64,000 nt of DNA, taken from assembly GCF_029227915.1 (NCBI RefSeq), contig NC_079883.1, forward strand, positions 31,374,001 through 31,438,000, written 5' to 3'. Source of the stretch: Hydractinia symbiolongicarpus. Taxonomy: Eukaryota > Cnidaria > Hydrozoa > Anthoathecata > Hydractiniidae. Shown piece by piece: positions 24,763-36,106 of the stretch. Numbering within the stretch: position 1 is the first letter of the stretch; every line of letters starts with the position of its first letter. The position numbers and the translations under genes were made by a program. The notes under the pieces are model-generated. The model was not told the DNA's origin, ran no database searches, and worked only from the letters and a program-made list of their open reading frames with translations.

Positions 24763-27183
24763 AGTACAAGTCTCATGCGTTTTAGTGGTAAAAAATAATT
24801 TCAAAAATCGTTCGGCAAATGAGTTTACTCCCTGGGTACTTTCTTTGTATACATTCGACTATACGGGCCAAGCCCGGAATTTACGGGAAATCGCGGGATT
24901 TCGTTTGCCGGCGATTAAACGTCTTTCATTAAGCGTCTCATCAAAAATGAAAACATTTTTGAAAACTGCAAGTGTCATGCGTTTTAGTGGTGAAAAAATA
25001 ATTTAAAAAATCGTTCGGAGAAATGAGTTTACTCCCTGGGTACTTTCTTTGTATACTTTTGATTATACGGGCCGAGTCCGGGGTTTACGGGAAATGGCGG
25101 GTTTTCGTTTGCCGGCGATTAAACTTCTTTTATTCAGCGTCTGATCAAAAATGGAAACTTTTTTGAAAACTACAAGTCTCAAGCGTTTTAGTGGTGAAAA
25201 AAAAATTTAAAAAATCGTTCGGGAAATGAGTTTACTCCCTTGGTACTTTCTTTGTATACATTCGACTATACGGGCCAAGCCCGGGATTTACGGGAAATCG
25301 CGGGATTTCGTTTGCCGGCGATTAAACCTCTTTCATTAAGCGTCTCATCAAAAATGAAAACATTTTTGAAAACTAAAAGTCTCATGCGTTTTAGTGGTAA
25401 AAAAAAAAAATCGTTCGGGAAATGAGTTTACACCCTGGGTACTTTCTTTGTATCCTTTTGACTATACGGCCGAGTCCGGGATTTACGGGAAATCGCAGGT
25501 TTTCGTTTGCCGGCGATTAAACTTCTTTTATTCAGCGTCTCATCAAAAATGAAAATATTTTTGAAAACTACAAGTCTCATGCGTTTTAGTGGTGAAAAAA
25601 AAAAATTAAAAAATCGTTCGGGAAATGAGTTTACTTCCTGGGTACTTTCTTTGTATACTTTTGACTATACGGGCCAAGCCCGGGATTTACGGGAAATCGC
25701 GGGTTTTCGTTTGCCGGCGATTAAACTTCTTTTATTCAGCGTCTCATCAAAAATGAAAACATTTTTGAAAACTACAAGTCTTATGCGTTTTAGTGGTGAA
25801 AAAATAATTTAAAAAATCGTTCCGGAAATGAGTTTACTCCCTGGGTACTTTCTTTGTATACATTCGACTATACGGGCCAAGCCCGGGATTTACGGGAAAT
25901 CGCGGGTTTTCGTTTGCCGGCGATTAAACCTCTTTCTTTAAGCGTCTCATCAAAATTGAAAACATTTTTGAAAACTACAAGTCTCATGCGTTTTAGTGGT
26001 AAAAAATAATTTCAAAAATCGTTCGGGAAATGAGTTTACTCCCTTGGTACTTTCTTTGTATACATTCGACTATACGGGCCAAGCCCGGAATTTACGGGAA
26101 ATCGCGGGATTTCGTTTGCCGGCGATTAAACGTCTTTCATTAAGCGTCTCATCAAAAATGAAAACATTTTTGAAAACTGCAAGTGTCATGCGTTTTAGTG
26201 GTGAAATAATAATTTAAAAAATCGTTCGGAGAAATGAGTTTACTCCCTGGGTACTTTCTTTGTATACTTTTGATTATACGGGCCGAGTCCGGGGTTTACG
26301 GGAAATGGCGGGTTTTCGTTTGCCGGCGATTAAACTTCTTTTATTCAGCGTCTGATCAAAAATGAAAACTTTTTTAAAAACTACAAGTCTCAAGCGTTTT
26401 AGTGGTGAAAAAAAAATTTAAAAAATCGTTCGGGAAATGAGTTTACTCCCTTGGTACTTTCTTTGTATACATTCGACTATACGGGCCAAGCCCGGGATTT
26501 ACGGGAAATCGCGGGATTTCGTTTGCCGGCGATTAAACCTCTTTCATTAAGCGTCTCATCAAAAATGAAAACATTTTTGAAAACTAAAAGTCTCATGCGT
26601 TTTAGTGGTAAAAAAAAAAAATCGTTCGGGAAATGAGTTTACACCCTGGGTACTTTCTTTGTATACTTTTGACTATACGGCCGAGTCCGGGATTTACGGG
26701 AAATCGCAGGTTTTTGTTTGCCGGCGATTAAACTTCTTTTATTCAGCGTCTCATCAAAAATGAAAACATTTTTGAAAACTACAAGTCTCATGCGTTTTAG
26801 TGGTGAAAAAAAAAATTAAAAAATCGTTCGGGAAATGAGTTTACTTCCTGGGTACTTTCTTTGTATACTTTTGACTATACGGGCCAAGCTCGGGATTTAC
26901 GGGAAATCGCGGGTTTTCGTTTGCCGGCGATTAAACTTCTTTTATTCAGCGTCTCATCAAAAATGAAAACATTTTTGAAAACTACAAGTCTTATGCGTTT
27001 TAGTGGTGAAAAAATAATTTAAAAAATCGTTCCGGAAATGAGTTTACTCACAGGGTACTTTCTTTGTATACATTCGACTATACGGGCCAAGCCCGGGATT
27101 TGCGGGAAATCGCGGGTTTTCGTTTGCCGGCGATTAAACCTCTTTCATTAAGCGTCTCATCAAAAATGAAAACATTTTTGAAA
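24763..27183. repeat. 6-unit repeat, two copies of about 1,211 bp
   Basis: Copies are 24763-25973 and 25974-27183. Each contains, in order, an AATAATTTCAAAAATCG unit, the AAGTGTCATGCG/TTCGGAGAAATG unit, a CCCTTGGTAC unit, and a unit whose A-run is shortened so that TTTAAAAAA is missing (25396 and 26607). It then has the linked CTATACGGCCGAGTCC change. The length is 7-8 bp under six full units because of that deletion. Confidence 0.9.
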
Positions 27184-27588
27184 ACTACAAGTCTCATGCG
27201 TTTTAGTGGTGAAAAAAAAATTTAAAAAATCGTTTGGGAAATGAGTTTACTCCCTGGGTACTTTCTTTGTATACATTCGACTATACGGGCCAAGCCCGGG
27301 ATTTACGGGAAAAAGCGGGATTTCGTTTGCCGGCGATTAAACCTCTTTCATTAAGTGTCTCATCAAAAATGAAAACATTTTTGAAAATTACAAGTCTCAT
27401 GCGTTTTAGTGGTAAAAAATAATTTCAAAAATCGTTCGGGAAATGAGTTTACTCCCTGGGTACTTTCTTTGTATTCATTCGACTATACGGGCCAAGCCCG
27501 GAATTTACGGGAAATCGCGGGATTTCGTTTGCCGGCGATTAAACGTCTTTCATTAAGCGTCTCATCAAAAATGAAAACAATTTTGAAA
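27184..27588. repeat. Two units between repeat blocks
   Basis: These two units carry GGGAAAAAGCGGG and then AATAATTTCAAAAATCG with GTATTCATTCG. They join the second 1.21 kb repeat to the right copy of the 8-unit block. Nothing else is present. Confidence 0.8.
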
Positions 27589-29093
27589 ACTGCAAGTCTC
27601 ATGCGTTTTAGTGGTGAAAAAAAAATTTAAAAAATCGTTCGGGAAATGAGTTTACTCCCTGGGTACTTTCTTTGTATACATTCGACTATACGGGCCAAGC
27701 CCGGGATTTACGGGAAAAAGCGGGATTTCGTTTGCCGGCGATTAAACCTCTTTCATTAAGCGTCTCATCAAAAATGAAAACATTTTTGAAAACTACAAGT
27801 CTCATGCGTTTTAGTGGTAAAAAAAAAATTTAAAAAATCGTTCGGGAAATGAGTTTACACCCTGGGTACTTTCTTTGTATACTTTTGACTATACGGGCCG
27901 AGTCCGGGATTTACGGGAAATCGCAGGTTTTCGTTTGCCGGCGATTAAACTTCTTTTATTCAGCGTCTCATCAAAAATGAAAACATTTTCGAAAACTACA
28001 AGTCTCATGCGTTTTAGGGGTGAAAAAATAAATTAAAAAATCGTTCGGGAAATGAGTTTACTTCCTGGGTACTTTCTTTGTATACTTTTGACTATACGGG
28101 CCATGCCCGGGATTTACGGGAAATCGCGGGTTTTCGTTTGCCGGCGATTAAACTTCTTTTATTCAGCGTCTCATCAAAAATGAAAACATTTTTGAAAACT
28201 ACAAGTCTTATGCGTTTTAGTGGTGAAAAAATAATTTAAAAAATCGTTTCGGAAATGAGTTTACTCACAGGGTACTTTCTTTGTATACATTCGACTATAC
28301 GGGCCAAGCCCGGGATTCACGGGAAATCGCGGGTTTTCGTTTGCCGGCGATTAAACCTCTTTCATTAAGCGTCTCATCAAAAATGAAAACATTTTTGAAA
28401 ACTACTAGTCTCATGCGTTTTAGTGGTAAAAAAAAAAATTAAAAAATCGTTCGAGAAATGAGTTTACACCATGGGTACTTTCTTTGTATACTTTTGACTA
28501 TACGGCCGAGTCGGGGATTTACGGGAAATCGCAGGTTTTCGTTTGCCGGCGATTAAACTTCTTTTATTCAGCGTCTCATCAAAAATGAAAACATTTTTGA
28601 AAACTACAAGTCTCATGCGTTTTAGTGGTGAAAAAAAAAATTAAAAAATCGTTCGGGAAATGAGTTTACTTCCTGGGTACTTTCTTTGTATACTTTTGAC
28701 TATACGGGCCAAGCCCGGGATTTAAGGGAAATCGCGGGTTTTCGTTTGCCGGCGATTAAACTTCTTTTATTCAGTGTCTCATCAAAAATGAAAACATTTT
28801 TGAAAACTACAAGTCTTATGCGTTTTAGTGGTGAAAAAATAATTTAAAAAATCGTTCCGGAAATGAGTTTACTCACAAGGTACTTTCTTTGTATACATTC
28901 GACTATACGGGCCAAGCCCGGTATTTACGGGAAATCGCGGGTTTTCGTTTGCCGGCGATTAAACCTCTTTCATTAAGCGTCTCATCAAAAATGAAAACAT
29001 TTTTGAAAACTACAAGTCTCATGCGATTAAGTGGTAAAAAAAAAATTTAAAAAATCGTTCGGGAAATGAGTTTACTCCCTGGGTACTTTCTTT

Positions 29094-29123
29094 GTATACA
29101 TTCGACTATACGGGCCAAGCCCG
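29094..29123 (+). other. Two adjacent dyads in the unit core (exemplar)
   Basis: In this unit GTATA (29094-29098) and TATAC (29107-29111) form an inverted repeat around eight bases. It is followed at once by CGGGC (29111-29115), CAA and GCCCG (29119-29123), a perfect 5-bp stem with a 3-base loop. The arrangement (unit positions 86-115) recurs in nearly all type A units. In type B the second stem becomes CGGGC/GTCCG, with one G·T pair. Hairpin or cruciform formation is inferred, not shown. Confidence 0.75.
29100..29115 (+). other. CENP-B-box-like motif, one base short (exemplar)
   Basis: The mammalian CENP-B box core is TTCG-N4-A-N2-CGGG. This unit reads ATTCGACTATACGGGC, that is TTCG-N3-A-N2-CGGG: all nine core bases in order, with the first spacer one base shorter. 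It occurs in most type A units. Type B units have TTTG instead of TTCG. With a wrong spacer I would not expect normal CENP-B binding, and a chance match is quite possible; it lies inside the dyad region. Confidence 0.35.
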
Positions 29124-32049
29124 GGATTTACGGGAAATCGCGGGTTTTCGTTTGCCGGCGATTAAACGTCTTTCATTAAGCGTCTCATCAAAAATGAAAA
29201 CATTTTTGAAAAGTGCAAGTCTTATGCGTTTTAGTGGTAAAAAAAAAAATTAAAAAATCGTTCGGGAAATGAGTTTACTCCCTGGGTACTTTCTTTGTAT
29301 ACTTTTGAATATGCGGGCCGAGTCCGGGGTTTACGGGAAATGGCGGGTTTTCGTTTGCCGGCGATTAAACTTCTTTTTTTCAGCGTCTGATCAAAAATGA
29401 AAACATTTTTGAAAACTACAAGTCTCAAGCGTTTTAGTGGTGAAAAAAAATTTAAAAAATCGTTCGGGAAATGAGTTTACTCCCTGGGTACTTTCTTTGT
29501 ATACATTCGACTATACGGGCCAAGCCCGGGATTTACGGGAAAAAGCGGGATTTCGTTTGCCGGCGATTAAACCTCTTTCATTAAGCGTCTCATCAAAAAT
29601 GAAAACATTTTTGAAAACTACAAGTCTCATGCGTTTTAGTGGTAAAAAAAAAATTTAAAAAATCGTTCGGGAAATGAGTTTACACCCTGGGTACTTTCTT
29701 TGTATACTTTTGACTATACGGGCCGAGTCCGGGATTTACGGGAAATCGCAGGTTTTCGTTTGCCGGCGATTAAACTTCTTTTATTAAGCGTCTCATCAAA
29801 AATGAAAACATTTTTAAAAACTACAAGTCTCATGCGTTTTAGTGGTGAAAAAATAAATTAAAAAATCGTTCGGGAAATGAGTTTACTTCCTGGGTACTTT
29901 CTTTGTATACTTTTGACTATACGGGCCATGCCCGGGATTTACGGGAAATCGCGGGTTTTCGTTTGCCGGCGATTAAACTTCTTTTATTCAGCGTCTCATC
30001 AAAAATGAAAACATTTTTGAAAACTACAAGTCTTATGCGTTTTAGTGGTGAAAAAATAATTTAAAAAATCGTTCCGGAAATGAGTTTACTCACAGGGTAC
30101 TTTCTTTGTATACATTTGACTATACGGGCCAAGCCCGGGATTTACGGGAAATCGCGGGTTTTCGTTTGCCGGCGATTAAACCTCTTTCATTAAGCGTCTC
30201 ACCAAAAATGAAAACATTTTTGAAAACTACTAGTCTCATGCGTTTTAGTGGTAAAAAAAAAATTAAAAAATCGTTCGGTAAATGAGTTTACTCCCTGGGT
30301 ACTTTTTTTGTATACATTCGACTATACGGGCCAAGCCCGGGATTTACGGGAAATCGCGGGTTTTCGTTTGCCGGCGATTAAACCTCTTTCATTAAGCGTC
30401 TCAACAAAAATGAAAACATTTTTGAAAACTACAAGTCTCATGCGTTTTAGTGTTAAAAAAAAATTTAAAAAATCGTTCGGGAAATGAGTTTACTCCCTGG
30501 GTACTTTCTTTGTATACATTCGACTATACGGGCCAAGCCCGGGATTTACGGGAAATCGCGGGATTTCGTTTGCCGGCGATTAAACCTCTTTCATTAAGCG
30601 TCTCATCAAAAATGAAAACATTTTTGAAAACTGCAAGTCTCATGCGTTTTAGTGAAAAAAAAAAAAATTAAAAAATCGTTCGGGAAATGAGTTTACTCCC
30701 TGGGTACTTTCTTTGTATACTTTTGAATATGCGGGCCGAGTCCGGGGTTTACGGGAAATGGCGGGTTTTCGTTTGCCGGCGATTAAACTTCTTTTTTTCA
30801 GCGTCTGATCAAAAATGAAAACATTTTTGAAAACTACAAGTCTCAAGCGTTTTAGTGGTGAAAAAAAAATTTAAAAAATCGTTCGGGAAATGAGTTTACT
30901 CCCTGGGTACTTTCTTTGTATACATTCGACTATACGGGCCAAGCCCGGGATTTACGGGAAAAAGCCGGTTTTCGTTTGCCGGCGATTAAACTTCTTTTAT
31001 TCAGCGTCTCATCAAAAATGAAAACATTTTTGAAAACTACAAGTCTCATGCGTTTTAGTGGTGAAAAAATAATTTAAAAAATCGTTCCGGAAATGAGTTT
31101 ACTCACAGGGTACTTTCTTTGTATACATTTGACTATACGGGCCAAGCCCGGGATTTACGGGAAATCGCGGGTTTTCGTTTGCCGGCGATTAAACCTCTTT
31201 CATTAAGCGTCTCACCAAAAATGAAAACATTTTTGAAAACTACTAGTCTCATGCGTTTTAGTGGTAAAAAAAAAAATTAAAAAATCGTTCGGTAAATGAG
31301 TTTACTCCCTGGGTACTTTTTTTGTATACATTCGACTATACGGGCCAAGCCCGGGATTTACGGGAAATCGCGGGTTTTCGTTTGCCGGCGATTAAACCTC
31401 TTTCATTAAGCGTCTCAACAAAAATGAAAACATTTTTGAAAACTACAAGTCTCATGCGTTTTAGTGTTAAAAAAAAATTTAAAAAATCGTTCGGGAAATG
31501 AGTTTACTCCCTGGGTACTTTCTTTGTATACATTCGACTATACGGGCCAAGCCCGGGATTTACGGGAAATCGCGGGATTTCGTTTGCCGGCGATTAAACC
31601 TCTTTCATTAAGCGTCTCATCAAAAATGAAAACATTTTTGAAAACTGCAAGTCTCATGCGTTTTAGTGAAAAAAAAAAAAATTAAAAAATCGTTCGGGAA
31701 ATGAGTTTACTCCCTGGGTACTTTCTTTGTATACTTTTGAATATGCGGGCCGAGTCCGGGGTTTACGGGAAATGGCGGGTTTTCGTTTGCCGGCGATTAA
31801 ACTTCTTTTTTTCAGCGTCTGATCAAAAATGAAAACATTTTTGAAAACTACAAGTCTCAAGCGTTTTAGTGGTGAAAAAAAAATTTAAAAAATCGTTCGG
31901 GAAATGAGTTTACTCCCTGGGTACTTTCTTTGTATACATTCGACTATACGGGCCAAGCCCGGGATTTACGGGAAAAAGCCGGTTTTCGTTTGCCGGCGAT
32001 TAAACTTCTTTTATTCAGCGTCTCATCAAAAATGAAAACATTTTTGAAA

Positions 32050-33671
32050 ACTACAAGTCTCATGCGTTTTAGTGGTGAAAAAATAAATTAAAAAATCGTT
32101 CGGGAAATGAGTTTACTTCCTGGGTACTTTCTTTGTATACTTTTGACTATACGGGCCATGCCCGGGATTTACGGGAAATCACAAGTTTCCGTTTGCCGGC
32201 GATTAAACTTCTTTTATTCAGCGTCTCATCAAAAATGAAAACATTTTTGAAAACTACAAGTCTCATGCGTTTTAGTGGTGAAAAAATAAATTAAAAAATC
32301 GTTCGGGAAATGAGTTTACTTCCTGGGTACTTTCTTTGTATACTTTTGACTATACGGGCCAAGCCCGGGATTTACGGGAAATCGCGGGTTTTCGTTTGCC
32401 GGCGATTAAACTTCTTTTATTCAGCGTCTGATCAAAAATGAAAACATTTTTGAAAACTACAAGTCTCAAGCGTTTTAGTGGTGAAAAAAAATTTAAAAAA
32501 TCGTTCGGGAAATGAGTTTACTCCCTGGGTACTTTCTTTGTATACATTCGACTATACGGGCCAAGCCCGGGATTTACGGGAAAAAGCGGGATTTCGTTTG
32601 CCGGCGATTAAACCTCTTTCATTAAGCGTCTCATCAAAAATGAAAACATTTTTGAAAACTACAAGTCTTATGCGTTTTAGTGGTAAAAAAAAAATTTAAA
32701 AAATCGTTCGGGAAATGAGTTTACTCCCTGGGTACTTTCTTTGTATACTTTTGAATATGCGGGCCGAGTCCGGGGTTTACGGGAAATGGCGGGTTTTCGT
32801 TTGCCGGCGATTAAACTTCTTTTTTTCAGCGTCTGATCAAAAATGAAAACATTTTTGAAAACTACAAGTCTCAAGCGTTTTAGTGGTGAAAAAAAAATTT
32901 AAAAAATCGTTCGGGAAATGAGTTTACTCCCTGGGTACTTTCTTTGTATACATTCGACTATACGGGCCAAGCCCGGGATTTACGGGAAAAAGCCGGTTTT
33001 CGTTTGCCGGCGATTAAACTTCTTTTATTCAGCGTCTCATCAAAAATGAAAACATTTTTGAAAACTACAAGTCTCATGCGTTTTAGTGGTGAAAAAATAA
33101 ATTAAAAAATCGTTCGGGAAATGAGTTTACTTCCTGGGTACTTTCTTTGTATACTTTTGACTATACGGGCCATGCCCGGGATTTACGGGAAATCACAAGT
33201 TTCCGTTTGCCGGCGATTAAACTTCTTTTATTCAGCGTCTCATCAAAAATGAAAACATTTTTGAAAACTACAAGTCTCATGCGTTTTAGTGGTGAAAAAA
33301 TAAATTAAAAAATCGTTCGGGAAATGAGTTTACTTCCTGGGTACTTTCTTTGTATACTTTTGACTATACGGGCCAAGCCCGGGATTTACGGGAAATCGCG
33401 GGTTTTCGTTTGCCGGCGATTAAACTTCTTTTATTCAGCGTCTGATCAAAAATGAAAACATTTTTGAAAACTACAAGTCTCAAGCGTTTTAGTGGTGAAA
33501 AAAAATTTAAAAAATCGTTCGGGAAATGAGTTTACTCCCTGGGTACTTTCTTTGTATACATTCGACTATACGGGCCAAGCCCGGGATTTACGGGAAAAAG
33601 CGGGATTTCGTTTGCCGGCGATTAAACCTCTTTCATTAAGCGTCTCATCAAAAATGAAAACATTTTTGAAA
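32050..33671. repeat. Second version of the 5-unit repeat, full copy plus three units
   Basis: A 1,014 bp copy (32050-33063) is followed by the first three units of another copy (33064-33671), after which the sequence switches to a type B unit at 33672. Both copies carry the substitution cluster ATCACAAGTTTCCG in place of ATCGCGGGTTTTCG. The switch point marks the edge of one unequal exchange. Confidence 0.85.
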
Positions 33672-33874
33672 ACTACAAGTCTTATGCGTTTTAGTGGTAA
33701 AAAAAAAATTTAAAAAATCGTTCGGGAAATGAGTTTACACCCTGGGTACTTTCTTTGTATACTTTTGACTATACGGGCCGAGTCCGGGATTTACGGGAAA
33801 TCGCAGGTTTTCGTTTGCCGGCGATTAAACTTCTTTTATTCAGCGTCTCATCAAAAATGAAAACATTTTTAAAA
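33672..33874 (+). repeat. Exemplar type B unit (203 bp)
   Basis: This unit is exactly 203 bp. Type B is marked by TATACTTTTGAC, CCGAGTCCGGG (no SmaI site) and TTCTTTTATTCAGCG, usually with TTTACACCCTGGG and GCAGGTTTTCG. Relative to type A it replaces the TTCG of the core with TTTG and changes one stem base of the CGGGC/GCCCG hairpin to a G·T pair. Its right end resembles a splice acceptor in the plus sense (pyrimidines then CAG) and carries AATAAA on the minus strand; neither is taken as functional. Type B dominates the first 19 kb. Intermediates exist, for example CCAAGCCCGGG with TTCTTTTATTCAG, so exchange between types has occurred. Confidence 0.88.
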
Positions 33875-36106
33875 ACTACAAGTCTCATGCGTTTTAGTGG
33901 TGAAAAAATAAATTAAAAAATCGTTCGGGAAATGAGTTTACTTCCTGGGTACTTTCTTTGTATACTTTTGACTATACGGGCCATGCCCGGGATTTACGGG
34001 AAATCGCGGGTTTTCGTTTGCCGGCGATTAAACTTCTTTTATTCAGCGTCTCATCAAAAATGAAAACATTTTTGAAAACTACAAGTCTTATGCGTTTTAG
34101 TGGTGAAAAAATAATTTAAAAAATCGTTCCGGAAATGAGTTTACTCACAGGGTACTTTCTTTGTATACATTTGACTATACGGGCCAAGCCCGGGATTTAC
34201 GGGAAATCGCGGGTTTTCGTTTGCCGCCGATTAAACCTCTTTCATTAAGCGTCTCACCAAAAATGAAAACATTTTTGAAAACTACTAGTCTCATGCGTTT
34301 TAGTGGTAAAAAAAAAAATTAAAAAATCGTTCGGTAAATGAGTTTACTCCCTGGGTACTTTTTTTGTATACATTCGACTATACGGGCCAAGCCCGGGATT
34401 TACGGGAAATCGCGGGTTTTCGTTTGCCGGCGATTAAACCTCTTTCATTAAGCGTCTCATCAAAAATGAAAACATTTTTGAAAACTACAAGTCTCATGCG
34501 TTTTAGTGGTAAAAAAAAATTTAAAAAATCGTTCGGCAAATGAGTTTACTCCCTGGGTACTTTCTTTGTATACATTCGACTATACGGGCCAAGCCCGGGA
34601 TTTACGGGAAATCGCGGGATTTCGTTTGCCGGCGATTAAACCTCTTTCATTAAGCGTCTCATCAAAAATGAAAACATTTTTGAAAACTGCAAGTCTCATG
34701 CGTTTTAGTGAAAAAAAAAAAAAATTAAAAAATCGTTCGGGAAATGAGTTTACTCCCTGGGTACTTTCTTTGTATACTTTTGAATATGCGGGCCGAGTCC
34801 GGGGTTTACGGGAAATGGCGGGTTTTCGTTTGCCGGCGATTAAACTTCTTTTTTTCAGCGTCTGATCAAAAATGAAAACATTTTTAAAAAATACAAGTCT
34901 CAAGCGTTTTAGTGGTGAAAAAAAAATTTAAAAAATCGTTCGGGAAATGAGTTTACTCCCTGGGTACTTTCTTTGTATACATTCGACTATACGGGCCAAG
35001 CCCGGGATTTACGGGAAAAAGCCGGTTTTCGTTTGCCGGCGATTAAACTTCTTTTATTCAGCGTCTCATCAAAAATGAAAACATTTTTGAAAACTACAAG
35101 TCTCATGCGTTTTAGTTTTGAAAAAATAAATTAAAAAATCGTTCGGGAAATGAGTTTACTTCCTGGGTACTTTCTTTGTATACTTTTGACTATACGGGCC
35201 ATGCCCGGGATTTACGGGAAATCGCAAGTTTTCGTTTGCCGGCGATTAAACTTCTTTTATTCAGAGTCTCATCAAAAATGAAAACATTTTTGAAAACTAC
35301 AAGTCTCATGCGTTTTAGTGGTGAAAAAATAAATTAAAAAATCGTTCGGAAAATGAGTTTACTTCCTGGGTACTTTCTTTGTATACTTTTGACTATACGG
35401 GCCAAGCCCGGGATTTACGGGAAATTGCGGGTTTTCGTTTGCCGGCGATTAAACTTCTTTTATTCAGCGTCTCATCAAAAATGAAAACATTTTTGAAAAC
35501 TACAAGTCTTATGCGTTTTAGTGGTGAAAAAATAATTTAAAAAATCGTTCCGGAAATGAGTTTACTCACAGGGTACTTTCTTTGTATACATTCGACTATA
35601 CGGGCCAAGCCCGGGATTTACGGGAAATCGCGGGTTTTCGTTTGCCGGCGATTAAACCTCTTTCATTAAGCGTCTCATCAAAAATGAAAACATTTTTGAA
35701 AACTACAAGTCTCATGCGTTTTAGTAGTAAAAAAAAAAATTAAAAAATCGTTCGGGAAATGAGTTTACTCCCTGGGTACTTTCTTTGTATACATTCGACT
35801 ATACGGGCCAAGCCCGGGATTTACGGGAAATCGCGGGTTTTCGTCTGCCGGCGATTAAACCTTTTTCATTAAGCGTCTCATCAAAAATGAAAACATTTTT
35901 GAAAACTACAAGTCTCATGCGTTTTAGTGGTAAAAAAAAATTTAAAAAATCGTTCGGGAAATGAGTTTACATCCTGGGTACTTTCTTTGTATATATTCGA
36001 CTATACGGGCCAAGCCCGGGATTTACGGGAAATCGCGGGATTTCGTTTGCCGGCGATTAAAGCTCTTTCATTAAGCGTCTCATCAAAAATGAAAACATTT
36101 TTGAAA

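Larger units (their letters stand above)
27589..29211. repeat. 8-unit block, right copy (1,623 bp)
   Basis: This is the counterpart of 23140-24762. It differs by isolated substitutions, such as GGGATTCACGG near 28315, TTCGAGAAATG near 28450, GATTTAAGGG near 28722 and GCGATTAAGTGG near 29022, and by one or two A-run length changes. The substitutions look random and are spread over several units, suggesting moderate age. Confidence 0.9.
29212..36106. repeat. 5-unit repeats (about 1,014 bp) nested in a 4,055 bp repeat
   Basis: Five-unit blocks start at 30023, 31036, 32050 and 33064 (1,013, 1,014 and 1,014 bp apart). The first two are one version (GTCTCACCAAAAATG and GTCTCAACAAAAATG). The third and the start of the fourth are another version (ATCACAAGTTTCCG at 32179 and 33193). 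On a larger scale, 29415 to about 31,020 recurs at 33470 to about 35,075 with offset 4,055 bp. Units with GGGAAAAAGC are common here. The last part, to 36106, returns to type A units. No gene seen. Confidence 0.88.

Noticed and set aside
29009-29211. The unit as an ancient trimer of about 61 bp
   Set aside because: CGGGAAAT occurs twice 61 bp apart (unit positions 62 and 123), but no third copy is found at the next step and the flanks do not align.
30657-30667. A-runs of 8-14 bases as regulatory or structural elements
   Set aside because: Run length differs between otherwise identical copies, as expected of slippage or homopolymer base-calling error, so no meaning was given to it.
34506-34903. 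Overlapping ORFs of 119 (+) and 107 (-) codons on opposite strands
   Set aside because: Both result from an A-run of unusual length between two units. Long open frames on both strands of the same repeat argue against coding.
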